64,000 nucleotides of DNA from Agromyces hippuratus (lineage in GTDB: Bacteria > Actinomycetota > Actinomycetes > Actinomycetales > Microbacteriaceae), in NCBI RefSeq assembly GCF_013410355.1, contig NZ_JACCFI010000001.1, positions 806,001 through 870,000 on the forward strand, in the 5' to 3' direction. Below, piece after piece: positions 49,867 to 58,984 of the stretch. Numbering within the stretch: the first letter of the stretch is position 1; each line of letters begins with the position of its first letter. The notes beneath the pieces are model-generated. The model was not told the DNA's origin and did not search any database. It saw only the letters and a list, made by a program, of their open reading frames with translations. The translations under genes were made by a program, and so were the position numbers.

Positions 49867-50262
49867 CTACCGCGTCGGCATGGGACGCAGCACGCCAGAG
49901 GCACGGGGCGCCGAGCGGTACGCCTCGCTGACGAGCGCCAACAGGGCGGCCTCGGGCAGTTCGTGGTTCTTCGCCTCGTCGACGAGGTCGTACACGGCGC
50001 CCGCGAGCGCGGCATGCCCGCCGATGCGCACGGCGACGACGGCACCCCGGCCGCGATGGAGCTCGATGAGGCGCTCGTCGCGCAGCCGGTGATATGCGCG
50101 GAGCACCGTGTGCACGTTGACGCCGAGCGAGTCGGCGAGTTCGCGAGCTGCGGGCAGGCGCTCGCCGCCCGAGAGCCGACCGTCGATGATGGACGCGCGC
50201 AGGCCCGAGGCGAGCTGCTCGAAGAGCGGTGCGTCGAGGGTGGGGTCGAGGCGGATCAGCAT
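49867..50262 (-). CDS. GntR/YtrA-subfamily regulator
   Basis: The protein has 131 residues. The winged-helix domain LRASIIDGRLSGGERLPAARELADSLGVNVHTVLRAYHRLRDERLIELHRGRGAVV is complete, with a short C-terminal dimerisation tail of two helices, the small YtrA type. I chose the ATG at 50262 (MLIRLDP) rather than TTG at 50268 because the -10 box TAAACT ends six bases upstream, giving a leaderless message. It is divergent from the dipeptide importer operon, the likely target together with itself. Confidence 0.85.
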   Translation of the reverse strand: MLIRLDPTLDAPLFEQLASGLRASIIDGRLSGGERLPAARELADSLGVNVHTVLRAYHRLRDERLIELHRGRGAVVAVRIGGHAALAGAVYDLVDEAKNHELPEAALLALVSEAYRSAPRASGVLRPMPTR

Positions 50263-50268
50263 GTTCAA

Positions 50269-50297
50269 AGTTTATTGTTCTAGTGATAGTCGAACAA
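50269..50297 (-). promoter_or_regulatory. GntR promoter and palindromic operator
   Basis: Reading leftward, TTGTTC (50292-50297) and TAAACT (50269-50274) are separated by 17 bases. The inverted repeat TTGTTC-N11-GAACAA (50275-50280 and 50292-50297) includes the -35 and the spacer, so bound regulator would block the promoter. The start codon is at the predicted transcription start. Confidence 0.65.
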
Positions 50298-50386
50298 CCT
50301 GCTTGTCGCGGCTGCACGCCGATGTCAGGATGTGTTCGGGCCACGCCGACGCGAGCCCGCCCCAGCTCCCCACCGCAAGGACCTCG

Positions 50387-52048
50387 ATGCGTGCTGCACC
50401 CGTGACCACCTCCTCGAACGTGCGCAGGCTCGCCGCCGCCGGCGTCGCCCTCGTCTCGACGATCGCACTCGCCGCCTGCCAGGCGCCGGCGCCCGTAGCA
50501 TCCGGCGAGCCGGTGTCGGGCGGCACGCTCAGCTACGCGAGCGGCGACGCCGAACCGACCTGCCTCGACCCGCACGTCGGCGGCAACTACCCGCAGGCGC
50601 TGCTCGCCGGCCAGTTCCTCGAATCGCTCGTTTCGCGCGACGCATCGGGCGAGATCATCCCCTGGCTCGCGGAATCGTGGACGGTCGCCGACGACGGCCT
50701 CACGTGGGAGTTCACCCTTCGCGACGACGTCGCCTTCACCGACGGGACGCCGTTCGACGCCGCCGCCGTCAAGGCCAACGTCGAGCACGTGAAGGACCCG
50801 GCGACCCAGTCGTCGACGGGCTACCTCGCTCTCGGCAAGGTCGAGGCCGTCGAGGTCGTGGGCGACCAGGTTGCCCGCTTCGTGATGAATGCGCCCGACA
50901 GCGCCCTGCTCGAGTCTCTCAGCCAGCCGTGGGTCGCCATCGAATCACCCGCCGGCCTCGCCCGCGGCATGGACGAGAACTGCCAGGCGCCGATCGGCAC
51001 CGGCCCCTTCGTCGTCGACGAGTGGGTCAAGCAGGATCGCGTGTCGCTCGTGCGCAACGACGACTACACCTCCCCGCCCGCCGATGCGGCGCACGAGGGG
51101 CCCGCGTACCTCGACGCGATCGACTGGCGCTTCGTTCCCGACTCCGCTTCACGGTATGCGGCACTGCAGGGCGGCCAGGTCGACGTCATCGACAACCCCC
51201 AGCCCGACACCATCGCGGCTGCGAAGTCGAACGACTCGCTCACCTGGCTCGACGCGCCGCGCCCCGGCGCTGCGAACCGCATCGAGCTCAACTCGGGTCA
51301 GGCCCCGTTCGACGACGAGCGCGTGCGCGAGGCGTTCATCCGCGCGGTCGAGGTCGACGAGGGCATCGACGCGCTCTTCTTCGGCACGGCGGAGCGGTCG
51401 TACTCGCCGCTCTCCTCGGTCGAGGCGGTCGCGTACGCCGACGACTCGCTCTTCCAGCCCGACCTCGAGCGGGCGAATGCCCTCCTCGACGAGGCTGGGT
51501 GGACGGAGCGCGACGCCGACGGCTATCGCGTGAAGGACGGTGCGCGGCTGACCCTGCGCTTCCCGGTGAGCACGAACCAGTCGATCCCCGCCGAGCAGTC
51601 GCTCTTCGAGCAGGTCCAGGCGACGGCCGGGGCAGCGGGCTTCGACGTCGTGATCGAGCTCCTCGACCTCTCGAGCTGGTACGGCGCGCTCGCGGCGCAC
51701 GAGTACGAGATCGTGAGCGCTCCGTACACCAAGGTCGGCCCCGACGTCCTGCGCATCCTGTATCACTCCGACAGCATCACGCCGGCGCCGAGCGGGTACT
51801 TCGCGAACCTCGCACAGCTCGACGACCCAGAGGTCGACTCGCTCCTCGCCGATGCTGCGACGACGAGCGACGCCGAAGCCCGCGCCGGGCTCTACGAGCA
51901 GGCGCAGCAGCTGATCCTCGGCGGTTACTACCTGCTGCCGCTGTACGACCAGCAGAACAGCTTCCTGCTCAGCACGTCCGTACAGGGGGCCCGCGCGATG
52001 CCGACCGTCTCGACGCCGACGTTCTATGACGCCTGGCTCGCCGGCTGA
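50387..52048 (+). CDS. Dipeptide/nickel-type ABC importer substrate-binding lipoprotein (SBP family 5)
   Basis: The protein has 553 residues. A lipoprotein signal ends STIALAAC and the family-5 solute-binding fold follows: GGTLSYASG, LVSRDASGEIIPWLAESW, TWEFTLRDDVAFTDGTPFDA, GTGPFVVDEW, ALLDEAGW. It binds peptides, nickel-type complexes or similar solutes outside the membrane. AAGG lies seven bases before the ATG at 50387. The next gene starts inside its 3' end (23-base overlap). The substrate cannot be told. Confidence 0.88.
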   Translation: MRAAPVTTSSNVRRLAAAGVALVSTIALAACQAPAPVASGEPVSGGTLSYASGDAEPTCLDPHVGGNYPQALLAGQFLESLVSRDASGEIIPWLAESWTVADDGLTWEFTLRDDVAFTDGTPFDAAAVKANVEHVKDPATQSSTGYLALGKVEAVEVVGDQVARFVMNAPDSALLESLSQPWVAIESPAGLARGMDENCQAPIGTGPFVVDEWVKQDRVSLVRNDDYTSPPADAAHEGPAYLDAIDWRFVPDSASRYAALQGGQVDVIDNPQPDTIAAAKSNDSLTWLDAPRPGAANRIELNSGQAPFDDERVREAFIRAVEVDEGIDALFFGTAERSYSPLSSVEAVAYADDSLFQPDLERANALLDEAGWTERDADGYRVKDGARLTLRFPVSTNQSIPAEQSLFEQVQATAGAAGFDVVIELLDLSSWYGALAAHEYEIVSAPYTKVGPDVLRILYHSDSITPAPSGYFANLAQLDDPEVDSLLADAATTSDAEARAGLYEQAQQLILGGYYLLPLYDQQNSFLLSTSVQGARAMPTVSTPTFYDAWLAG

Positions 52049-53009
52049 GCAGCGCCGCTCCCCCCGCGGCGCCACCGTTCGCCGCGCCGGCCTGCTCGTG
52101 GCCGGCGCGGTGTTCGTGCTGTGGGCGGTGGCCACGCTGACCTTCTTCGCGATCCGACTGATCCCCGGCGATCCGGCGCAGGCGATCCTCGGCGGCCCGG
52201 GCTCGCAGGCGTCCCAGGAGGCGCTCGACCAGGTGCGTCGCGACTACGGGCTCGACCAGCCGCTCATCGTGCAGTACTTCGCGATGCTCGGTCGCCTGCT
52301 CACGGGCGACCTCGGAACGTCGTACGCCCTCAAGCTCCCCGTCGCCGACCTGCTCGCGGCCCAGCTCGGCGGCACGCTGCTGCTCGCCGCGCTCTCCCTG
52401 GTGCTCGCATGGGTCCTGGCGCTCGGTCTCGCGATCTGGTCGACCGGGCGCGGCAGGATCGCGAGCGCCGTCGGCGAGGGCATCGAGATCACGACCGCTG
52501 CCCTGCCGCACTTCTGGCTCGCCGCCGTGCTCATCGCGGTCTTCAGCGTGGCGCTGGACTGGCTGCCGCCCGTCGCCACCGGCACTCCCGTCGGGTTCGT
52601 GCTGCCCGTCGTGACCCTCGCGATCCCGCTCGCGGGCTTCCTGGCCCAGGTCATGCGAGACAGCCTCCTCGACGCGATGCAGCAGCCCTTCGTCGTCTCC
52701 GCCCGCGCCCGCGGCGAGAGCGCTCTGGGCCTCCGTGTGCGCCACACGATCCGGCACGCCGCACTCCCGGCCATCAGCCTGTCGGGCTGGGCGCTCGGCT
52801 GGCTGCTCTCGGGGGCGGTCGTCGTCGAGACGATCTTCGCGATGCCCGGGCTCGGTCGCACCCTGCTGCAGGCGGTGACGCTCCGAGACATCCCGGTCGT
52901 CACCGGCGTGGTGCTGCTCGTCGCGCTCGTGTACGTGCTGATGACCGTGCTGACCGATCTCGCGGCTCGCATCGCCGACCCTCGATTGCGTCAGGAGTCC
53001 AGCCGATGA
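52026..53009 (+). CDS. DppB/OppB-type ABC permease
   Basis: The protein has 327 residues and six transmembrane helices. The N-terminal FAIRLIPGDPAQAILGGPGS and the EAA-like cytoplasmic loop (RARGESALGLRVRHTIRHAALPAI) are typical of DppB. The start is inside the upstream gene and the stop overlaps the next start (ATGA at 53006), so all four importer genes are translationally coupled. It pairs with the next permease to form the pore. Confidence 0.9.
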   Translation: MTPGSPAEQRRSPRGATVRRAGLLVAGAVFVLWAVATLTFFAIRLIPGDPAQAILGGPGSQASQEALDQVRRDYGLDQPLIVQYFAMLGRLLTGDLGTSYALKLPVADLLAAQLGGTLLLAALSLVLAWVLALGLAIWSTGRGRIASAVGEGIEITTAALPHFWLAAVLIAVFSVALDWLPPVATGTPVGFVLPVVTLAIPLAGFLAQVMRDSLLDAMQQPFVVSARARGESALGLRVRHTIRHAALPAISLSGWALGWLLSGAVVVETIFAMPGLGRTLLQAVTLRDIPVVTGVVLLVALVYVLMTVLTDLAARIADPRLRQESSR

Positions 53010-53881
53010 GCGATCTCGAACTCCAGCAGGCCACCGCGGTCTCGGCAGCCGCGCACGCGCCCGCACGTCGTAGAGGTCGGATGCCGCGGGTCGGCACCCT
53101 CGTCGCGGGAGCGTTCGTGCTCTTCCTCCTCGCAGCGACACTCGCGCCGGAACTCGTCGCGACGCAGGATCCCAACGAGATCGCCCCCGCCGACGCGTTC
53201 CAGTCCCCGTCGCCCGCGCACTGGTTCGGCACCGACGAGTCGGGCCGCGACATCTACAGCCGCGTCGTCGCCGGCACCGCCACGTCGCTCCTCATCGGGG
53301 TCGCGGCGACCGCGATCGGCCTCGCGCTCGGACTCGTGCTCGGCGTGCTGGCGAGCTTCGGCGGCCGGGTCGTCGACTACGGCGTCAACCGCCTCGTCGA
53401 GGTGCTCTTCGCCTTCCCGGGGCTCCTCCTCGCACTCCTCGTCATCGTCGTGTACGGACCCGGCCCCGTCACGGCCACGGTCGCGGTCGGCCTCTCCACG
53501 GCGCCGGGCTACGCCCGGATCATCCGTGGCCAGCTCGTCGCGATCCGCTCGTCGCAGTACGTCGAAGCCGCGCGGGTGCTCGGCCGTTCCCCCGCCCGCA
53601 TCCTCTCCCGGCACGTGCTGCCGAACGCGCTCATCCCGATCTTCGTGCTCGCGACACTCGGCATCGGCCAGGCGATCGTCTGGGCCGCCGCCCTCAGCTA
53701 TCTCGGACTCGGTGCCCAGCCCCCGGCCGCGGAGTGGGGTGCGATGCTCGCCGCCGGCCGTACGTACCTCGCGACCGCATGGTGGATGACGGTGTTCCCC
53801 GGGCTCATGATCGTCGGCACGACCATCGCGACGACCGTGCTCGGTCGCGCACTCACACGTCGCGGGCGGGGCGAGCGATGA
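53006..53881 (+). CDS. DppC/OppC-type ABC permease
   Basis: The protein has 291 residues: an N-terminal cytoplasmic stretch, one leading helix, the APADAFQSPSPAHWFGTDESGRDIYSRVV signature, then five helices with the EAA loop (EAARVLGRSPARILSRHVLPNALIPI). AGGAG precedes the ATG at 53006, and the stop overlaps the ATPase start. It is the second pore subunit of the importer. Confidence 0.9.
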   Translation: MSDLELQQATAVSAAAHAPARRRGRMPRVGTLVAGAFVLFLLAATLAPELVATQDPNEIAPADAFQSPSPAHWFGTDESGRDIYSRVVAGTATSLLIGVAATAIGLALGLVLGVLASFGGRVVDYGVNRLVEVLFAFPGLLLALLVIVVYGPGPVTATVAVGLSTAPGYARIIRGQLVAIRSSQYVEAARVLGRSPARILSRHVLPNALIPIFVLATLGIGQAIVWAAALSYLGLGAQPPAAEWGAMLAAGRTYLATAWWMTVFPGLMIVGTTIATTVLGRALTRRGRGER

Positions 53882-55542
53882 ACTCGGAACCCGCTCCGGT
53901 GCTCGACGTGTCGCGACTGCGTGTCGCGTTCGAAGGAGTCGAGGTCGTGCACGGCGTCGACCTCACTATCTCCCGGGGCGAATGCGTCGCCATCGTCGGC
54001 GAGTCCGGTTCGGGCAAGTCGGTGACGGCGCGGGCACTGCTCGGCATGGCCGGCGCCGGTTCACAGGCCTCGGCCGAGCGGCTGCGCATCGACGGCCTCG
54101 ATCTGCGGGCGGCGAGTGAACGCGAGTGGCGAGGCGTGCGCGGGCGTCGGGCGGGGCTCATCCTGCAGGACGCGCTCGGTTCCCTCGATCCGCTCAGAAC
54201 CGTCGGCCGCGAGATCGACGACCCGCTCAGGATCCATCTGCGGCTGTCGGCGGCCGAGCGGTCGGCTCGAGTGCTCGAGCTCCTCGCCGATGTCGGCATG
54301 CCCGAACCGGCGTTCGCCGCCGGGCGCCGTTCGGGCGAACTGTCGGGCGGACTCCGTCAGCGCGCGCTCATCGCCGCGGCGATCGCGCTCGATCCGCCCC
54401 TGCTCATCGCCGACGAGCCGACGACTGCGCTCGACGTCACCGTGCAGGCGCGGATCCTCGCCCTGCTCGACGAGATCCGCGAACGCGGCACGGGGATGCT
54501 GCTCATCAGCCACGACCTGGCCGTCGTGTCGCGCATGGCCGACCGCATCCTCGTCATGCGCGACGGACGGATCATCGAGCAGGGCCCGACCCGAGCCGTG
54601 CTGGAGTCGCCGCGGGAGGACTATACGAGAGCACTGATCGCGGCGGTGCCGGCGCAGACGCCGCGCGGGGAGCGACTCTCGATGACGCCGAAGCAACCGG
54701 CGATCCGCACGACGAGGGCAACGCCGACGCCGCCGGCCGCGGCTCCCACCGTCGAAGCGACTCCGCTCCTCGAGCTGGCGCACCTCACCAAGACGTTCGC
54801 CGTGCCCGGCGGCCGCTTCACGGCCGTCGACGACGTGTCCCTGTCGCTCCGGCGCGGCGAGACGCTCGGACTCGTCGGCGAATCCGGCTCGGGCAAGACC
54901 ACGGTGGCTCGACTGGCCCTCGCCCTCACGGCGCCCGACCGCGGCACGGTGCGCTTCGACGGCGAGGAGTGGTCGGAGCTGGCCGAGCGGCGCCGGCGCC
55001 CGGCGCGCCATCGGATCGGCGCGATCTACCAGGACCCGCTCGGCTCCTTCGACCCGCGGTGGAACGTCGGCCGCCTGCTCGCCGATGCGGTGCGCGGTGC
55101 CCGCGAGGCGGGCACGAGCGACAGGTCCTCCGGACCCACCGCTCCCGTCGTCACCGCACTCCTCGACCAGGTCGGGCTCGCGGCATCCGTCGCCGACCGG
55201 CGGCCCCTGACGCTGTCCGGTGGCCAGCGGCAACGAGTGGCGATCGCGCGAGCCCTTGCCGGGTCGCCCGAGCTCCTGATCTGCGACGAACCCGTCTCCG
55301 CGCTCGACGTGACGATCCAGGCGCAGATCCTCGACCTGCTCGACGACCTGCAGCGACAGCGCGGCCTCGCCCTGCTGTTCATCTCGCACGATCTCGGCGT
55401 CGTGCAGCACATGGCCGACCGGGTCGCGGTCATGCAGGCCGGCCGGGTCGTCGAGAGCGGCGCCGCCGACGCGCTGTTCGCACACCCGGAGCATCCGTAC
55501 ACCGCCCGACTCGTCGCCGATTCGCCCCGCCTCCCCCGCTGA
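53878..55542 (+). CDS. Fused two-domain ATPase of the dipeptide importer (DppD-DppF fusion)
   Basis: The protein has 554 residues carrying two full ABC domains. Domain 1 (about 1-260) has GESGSGKSVTAR, ELSGGLRQRALIAAAIA and LLIADEPTTALDVT. Domain 2 (about 295-550) has GESGSGKTTVAR, LSGGQRQRVAIARALAG and LICDEPVSALDVT. In E. coli these are separate proteins (DppD, DppF). A Pro/Thr/Ala linker joins the two. The start overlaps the permease stop (ATGA). Confidence 0.92.
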   Translation: MNSEPAPVLDVSRLRVAFEGVEVVHGVDLTISRGECVAIVGESGSGKSVTARALLGMAGAGSQASAERLRIDGLDLRAASEREWRGVRGRRAGLILQDALGSLDPLRTVGREIDDPLRIHLRLSAAERSARVLELLADVGMPEPAFAAGRRSGELSGGLRQRALIAAAIALDPPLLIADEPTTALDVTVQARILALLDEIRERGTGMLLISHDLAVVSRMADRILVMRDGRIIEQGPTRAVLESPREDYTRALIAAVPAQTPRGERLSMTPKQPAIRTTRATPTPPAAAPTVEATPLLELAHLTKTFAVPGGRFTAVDDVSLSLRRGETLGLVGESGSGKTTVARLALALTAPDRGTVRFDGEEWSELAERRRRPARHRIGAIYQDPLGSFDPRWNVGRLLADAVRGAREAGTSDRSSGPTAPVVTALLDQVGLAASVADRRPLTLSGGQRQRVAIARALAGSPELLICDEPVSALDVTIQAQILDLLDDLQRQRGLALLFISHDLGVVQHMADRVAVMQAGRVVESGAADALFAHPEHPYTARLVADSPRLPR

Positions 55543-55668
55543 TCCGGGCGGGCGAGGCGCGCCGACGGCGTCCAGCCGGCTCTCGGCGCGCTCTCCGGTA
55601 GGCTGGATCGTCGCACATTCAGGCACCTCACCACCGACACGGTGCCGCCGATATCGAACCGGAGCATC

Positions 55669-58251
55669 ATGACCGACACCGCGCGCATTCCCGACAAGCC
55701 CGCTCTCGAAGGCCTCGAATCGGTTTGGGGCGGCGCGTGGGAGCGCGAGGGCACGTACCGGTTCGACCGCACGACGGCGACGCGCGAGTGCATCTACTCG
55801 ATCGACACCCCGCCGCCGACCGCCTCGGGTTCGCTCCACATCGGCCACGTCTTCTCGTACACGCACACCGACGTCGTGGCGCGCTTCCAGCGCATGCGCG
55901 GCAAGAGCGTCTTCTACCCGATGGGCTGGGACGACAACGGACTGCCCACCGAGCGCCGCGTGCAGAACTACTACGGCGTGCGCTGCGACCCCACCCTGGC
56001 GTACATCGAGGGCTTCGCGCCGCCGTTCGAGGGCGGCGACGGCAAGTCGACGAAGGCCGCCGACCAGGTGCCGATCAGCCGCCGCAACTTCATCGAGCTG
56101 TGCGAGCGGCTGACCGTCGAAGACGAGCAGCAGTTCGAGGCGCTCTGGCGCCAGCTCGGCCTGTCGGTCGACTGGACCCAGACCTACCGCACGATCGGCG
56201 ACGAATCGCTCTTCGCGTCGCAGCTCGCCTTCGTGCGCAACGTCGAGCGCGGCGAGGCGTACCAGGCGCTCGCCCCGACCCTGTGGGACGTCACCTTCCG
56301 CACCGCCGTCGCCCAGGCGGAGCTCGAGGACCGCGAGCAGCCGGGCCATTACCACCGCATCTCGTTCCACCGCCCCGACGGCGGTGTCATCGAGATCGAG
56401 ACGAGCCGGCCCGAGCTCATCCCCGCGTGCGTGGCCCTCGTGGCCCACCCCGACGACGAGCGCTACCAGCCGCTCTTCGGCACGACTGTCACGACGCCCG
56501 TCTTCGGCGTCGAGGTGCCCGTCGTCGCCCACCACCTCGCCCAGAAGGACAAGGGCACGGGCATCGCCATGATCTGCACGTTCGGCGACATCACCGACGT
56601 CGTGTGGTGGCGCGAACTCGACCTGCCGAACCGCGCGATCATCGGCTTCGACGGCCGCGTCATCGCCGAGGCCCCCGACGTCATCACCTCCGAGGCGGGC
56701 AAGGCGGCGTTCGCCGAGCTGGTAGGCAAGACCACCTTCTCGGCCAAGCAGGCCGTGGTGCAGCAGCTTCGCGACTCGGGCGACCTCCTCGCCGACCCGA
56801 AGTCGATCACCCACCCGGTCAAGTTCTTCGAGAAGGGCGACAAGCCGCTCGAGATCGTCTCGACGCGCCAGTGGTACATCCGCAACGGCGCCCGCGACGA
56901 GGCCCTCCGCGAACGCCTGCTCTCGCACGGCCGCGAGATCGACTGGCACCCCGACTTCATGCGCGTGCGCTACGAGAACTGGGTCGGTGGGCTCTCTGGC
57001 GACTGGCTCGTCTCGCGCCAGCGCTTCTTCGGCGTGCCGATCCCCGTCTGGTACCCGCTCGACGCCGCGGGCGACGCGGTGTTCGACGAGCCGATCGTCG
57101 CGACCCGCGAGATGCTTCCGGTCGACCCGTCGTCGGCCGCTGCACCGGGCTTCGACGAGTCGCAGCGTGGCGAGGCCGGCGGTTTCATCGGCGAGCACGA
57201 CGTCATGGACACCTGGGCGACGTCCTCGCTGACCCCGCAGCTCGCCGGCGGCTGGGAGCGCGACCCCGAGCTCTTCGACCTGGTCTTCCCCTACTCGCTG
57301 CGGCCTCAGGGTCAGGACATCATCCGGACCTGGCTCTTCTCCACCACGCTCCGCGCCGAGCTCGAACACGGAGTTGCTCCGTGGGCGAACGCCTCGATCT
57401 CGGGCTTCATCGTCGACCCCGATCGCAAGAAGATGTCGAAGTCGAAGGGCAACGTGGTCACCCCCGCAGGGCTCCTCGACCAGCACGGCTCCGACGCGGT
57501 GCGCTACTGGGCGGCATCGTCGCGCCTCGGCACCGACGCGGCGTTCGACCCGCAGAATCCGACGCAGGTCAAGATCGGCCGCCGCCTCGCCATCAAGGTG
57601 CTGAACGCGGCGAAGTTCATCCTCGGCTTCGACGGCCGAGCGGATGCCCCGGTGACCGTGCCCGTCGACCGCAGCATGCTCGCCGAACTCGCGGGCGTCG
57701 TCGAGCGCGCCACCCGTTCACTCGAGGCCTACGACCACGCACGCGCGCTCGAGCTCGCGGAGACGTTCTTCTGGACGTTCTGCGACGACTACCTCGAGCT
57801 CGTGAAGGAGCGCGCCTACGGCGAGCCGAGCCCCGAGCAGGCCTCGGCGGTCGCGGCGCTGAAGACCGCGCTCGACGTGCTGCTCCGTCTCTTCGCGCCC
57901 GTCATCCCGTTCGCGACCGAAGAGGCGTGGCGCTGGTCGCACGAGGGCTCGGTGCACGTCGCATCGTGGCCGAGCGTCGACGACCTGGCCGCCCGTGGCG
58001 AAGCCGGCGTCGAGCTGCTCGAGATCGCAGGCCTCGCGCTGACCGGCATCCGGCGTGCCAAGACCGACGCGAAGGCGTCACAGAAGACGCCCGTCGCGAG
58101 TGCCGTGATCGCAGCACCCGCCGCAACGATCGCGCTGCTGGAGTCGGTCGTATCAGATCTGCGTGCGGTGGGGCGCATCGCCGAGCTCGGTTTCGTCGAA
58201 GCCGAGTCGTTCGAAGTCCGCGACGTCGTCTTCGAGGCGCCGTCGGAATAG
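55669..58251 (+). CDS. valS: Valyl-tRNA synthetase
   Basis: The protein has 860 residues. HIGH-type motif SLHIGHVFSYTHTDVV, the editing domain in the middle (CP1), KMSKS in RKKMSKSKGNVVTP, and a C-terminal anticodon-binding domain are present. GGAG precedes the ATG at 55669. A TAGGCT (55599-55604) could be the -10. The acetyltransferase gene follows after 8 bases. Confidence 0.96.
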   Translation: MTDTARIPDKPALEGLESVWGGAWEREGTYRFDRTTATRECIYSIDTPPPTASGSLHIGHVFSYTHTDVVARFQRMRGKSVFYPMGWDDNGLPTERRVQNYYGVRCDPTLAYIEGFAPPFEGGDGKSTKAADQVPISRRNFIELCERLTVEDEQQFEALWRQLGLSVDWTQTYRTIGDESLFASQLAFVRNVERGEAYQALAPTLWDVTFRTAVAQAELEDREQPGHYHRISFHRPDGGVIEIETSRPELIPACVALVAHPDDERYQPLFGTTVTTPVFGVEVPVVAHHLAQKDKGTGIAMICTFGDITDVVWWRELDLPNRAIIGFDGRVIAEAPDVITSEAGKAAFAELVGKTTFSAKQAVVQQLRDSGDLLADPKSITHPVKFFEKGDKPLEIVSTRQWYIRNGARDEALRERLLSHGREIDWHPDFMRVRYENWVGGLSGDWLVSRQRFFGVPIPVWYPLDAAGDAVFDEPIVATREMLPVDPSSAAAPGFDESQRGEAGGFIGEHDVMDTWATSSLTPQLAGGWERDPELFDLVFPYSLRPQGQDIIRTWLFSTTLRAELEHGVAPWANASISGFIVDPDRKKMSKSKGNVVTPAGLLDQHGSDAVRYWAASSRLGTDAAFDPQNPTQVKIGRRLAIKVLNAAKFILGFDGRADAPVTVPVDRSMLAELAGVVERATRSLEAYDHARALELAETFFWTFCDDYLELVKERAYGEPSPEQASAVAALKTALDVLLRLFAPVIPFATEEAWRWSHEGSVHVASWPSVDDLAARGEAGVELLEIAGLALTGIRRAKTDAKASQKTPVASAVIAAPAATIALLESVVSDLRAVGRIAELGFVEAESFEVRDVVFEAPSE

Positions 58252-58259
58252 GGGGAACC

Positions 58260-58706
58260 ATGAACTACGAGATCCGATCGGCCGGTGACGACGACTTCTT
58301 CGGATGGCTGCCGCTGTTCGAGGCGTACTGCCGCTTCTACGAGACCGAACTCGACGACGCCAAGGCGCTGATCGTCTGGAACTGGATCCGCGACGAGTCC
58401 GAGCCGCTGCAGGCCGCGCTCGCCGTCGACGACGAGGGCAGGCCCGTCGGGCTCGCCCACTACCGGGCGGTGCCGAACTCGCTGACCGCGACGCGGGGCA
58501 TGTACCTCGACGACCTCTACGTCGACGAGAGTGCTCGGGGATCGGGCATCGGGCGGGCGCTCATCGAGTACGTGCACGCCCGCGCCGCCGAGATCGGCCA
58601 GGGCGGGGTCAGCTGGATCACCGCAGCCGACAATGCGCCGGCGCAGCAGGTCTACGACCAGCTCGCCAAACGCACCAGCTGGGTCACCTACGAGATGGAC
58701 GCCTGA
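58260..58706 (+). CDS. GNAT-family acetyltransferase
   Basis: The protein has 148 residues. The GNAT core has LDDLYVDESARGSGIGRALIEYVHARAAE, containing the Q/R-x-x-G-x-G/A acetyl-CoA loop, and SWITAADNAPAQQVYDQLA. GGGGGAACC lies before the ATG. It overlaps the next gene by one base (TGATG). The substrate is unknown; amine or aminoglycoside are both possible. Confidence 0.85.
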   Translation: MNYEIRSAGDDDFFGWLPLFEAYCRFYETELDDAKALIVWNWIRDESEPLQAALAVDDEGRPVGLAHYRAVPNSLTATRGMYLDDLYVDESARGSGIGRALIEYVHARAAEIGQGGVSWITAADNAPAQQVYDQLAKRTSWVTYEMDA

Positions 58707-58930
58707 TGCGGCTCGGCACGCGATGGGCGTTCGGCTCCCAGCCGCCGGTCAGCGTGCCGGCCGAGCTGCGCGAACGCATCGCAGCCGCAGAGACGGCGTT
58801 CACCGGCGACGGTGCGAACCGTCACTGGACGCTCACCTGGCTCGAGGGCCGGCCGATCGCCGAACTCGACGACGGCACGGTCGTGCGCGACACGATCGTC
58901 GACGCGCACGACGCCGACGAGGACTGGTAG
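58706..58930 (+). CDS. Small hypothetical protein after the acetyltransferase
   Basis: The protein has 74 residues: MRLGTRWAFGSQPPVSVPAELRERIAAAE, then NRHWTLTWLEGRPIAELDDGTVVRD and an acidic end (DAHDADEDW). The one-base overlap with the acetyltransferase suggests translational coupling. I do not recognise the family. Confidence 0.65.
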   Translation: MRLGTRWAFGSQPPVSVPAELRERIAAAETAFTGDGANRHWTLTWLEGRPIAELDDGTVVRDTIVDAHDADEDW

Positions 58931-58984
58931 CGGCCACCCGCTCAGCGCACGCGCGCGGCCGGAACGATGCGCGGCCGGATTCGG

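Noticed and set aside
54061..57486. Open frame of 1141 codons antisense to the importer ATPase and valS
   Set aside because: Spans the end of one gene, an intergenic region and most of the next. It is a high-GC artefact with no domain or ribosome site.
55725..58706. 993-codon frame that includes the acetyltransferase
   Set aside because: Only the last 148 codons are a real protein; the rest is valS in the wrong frame. The start is at 58260.
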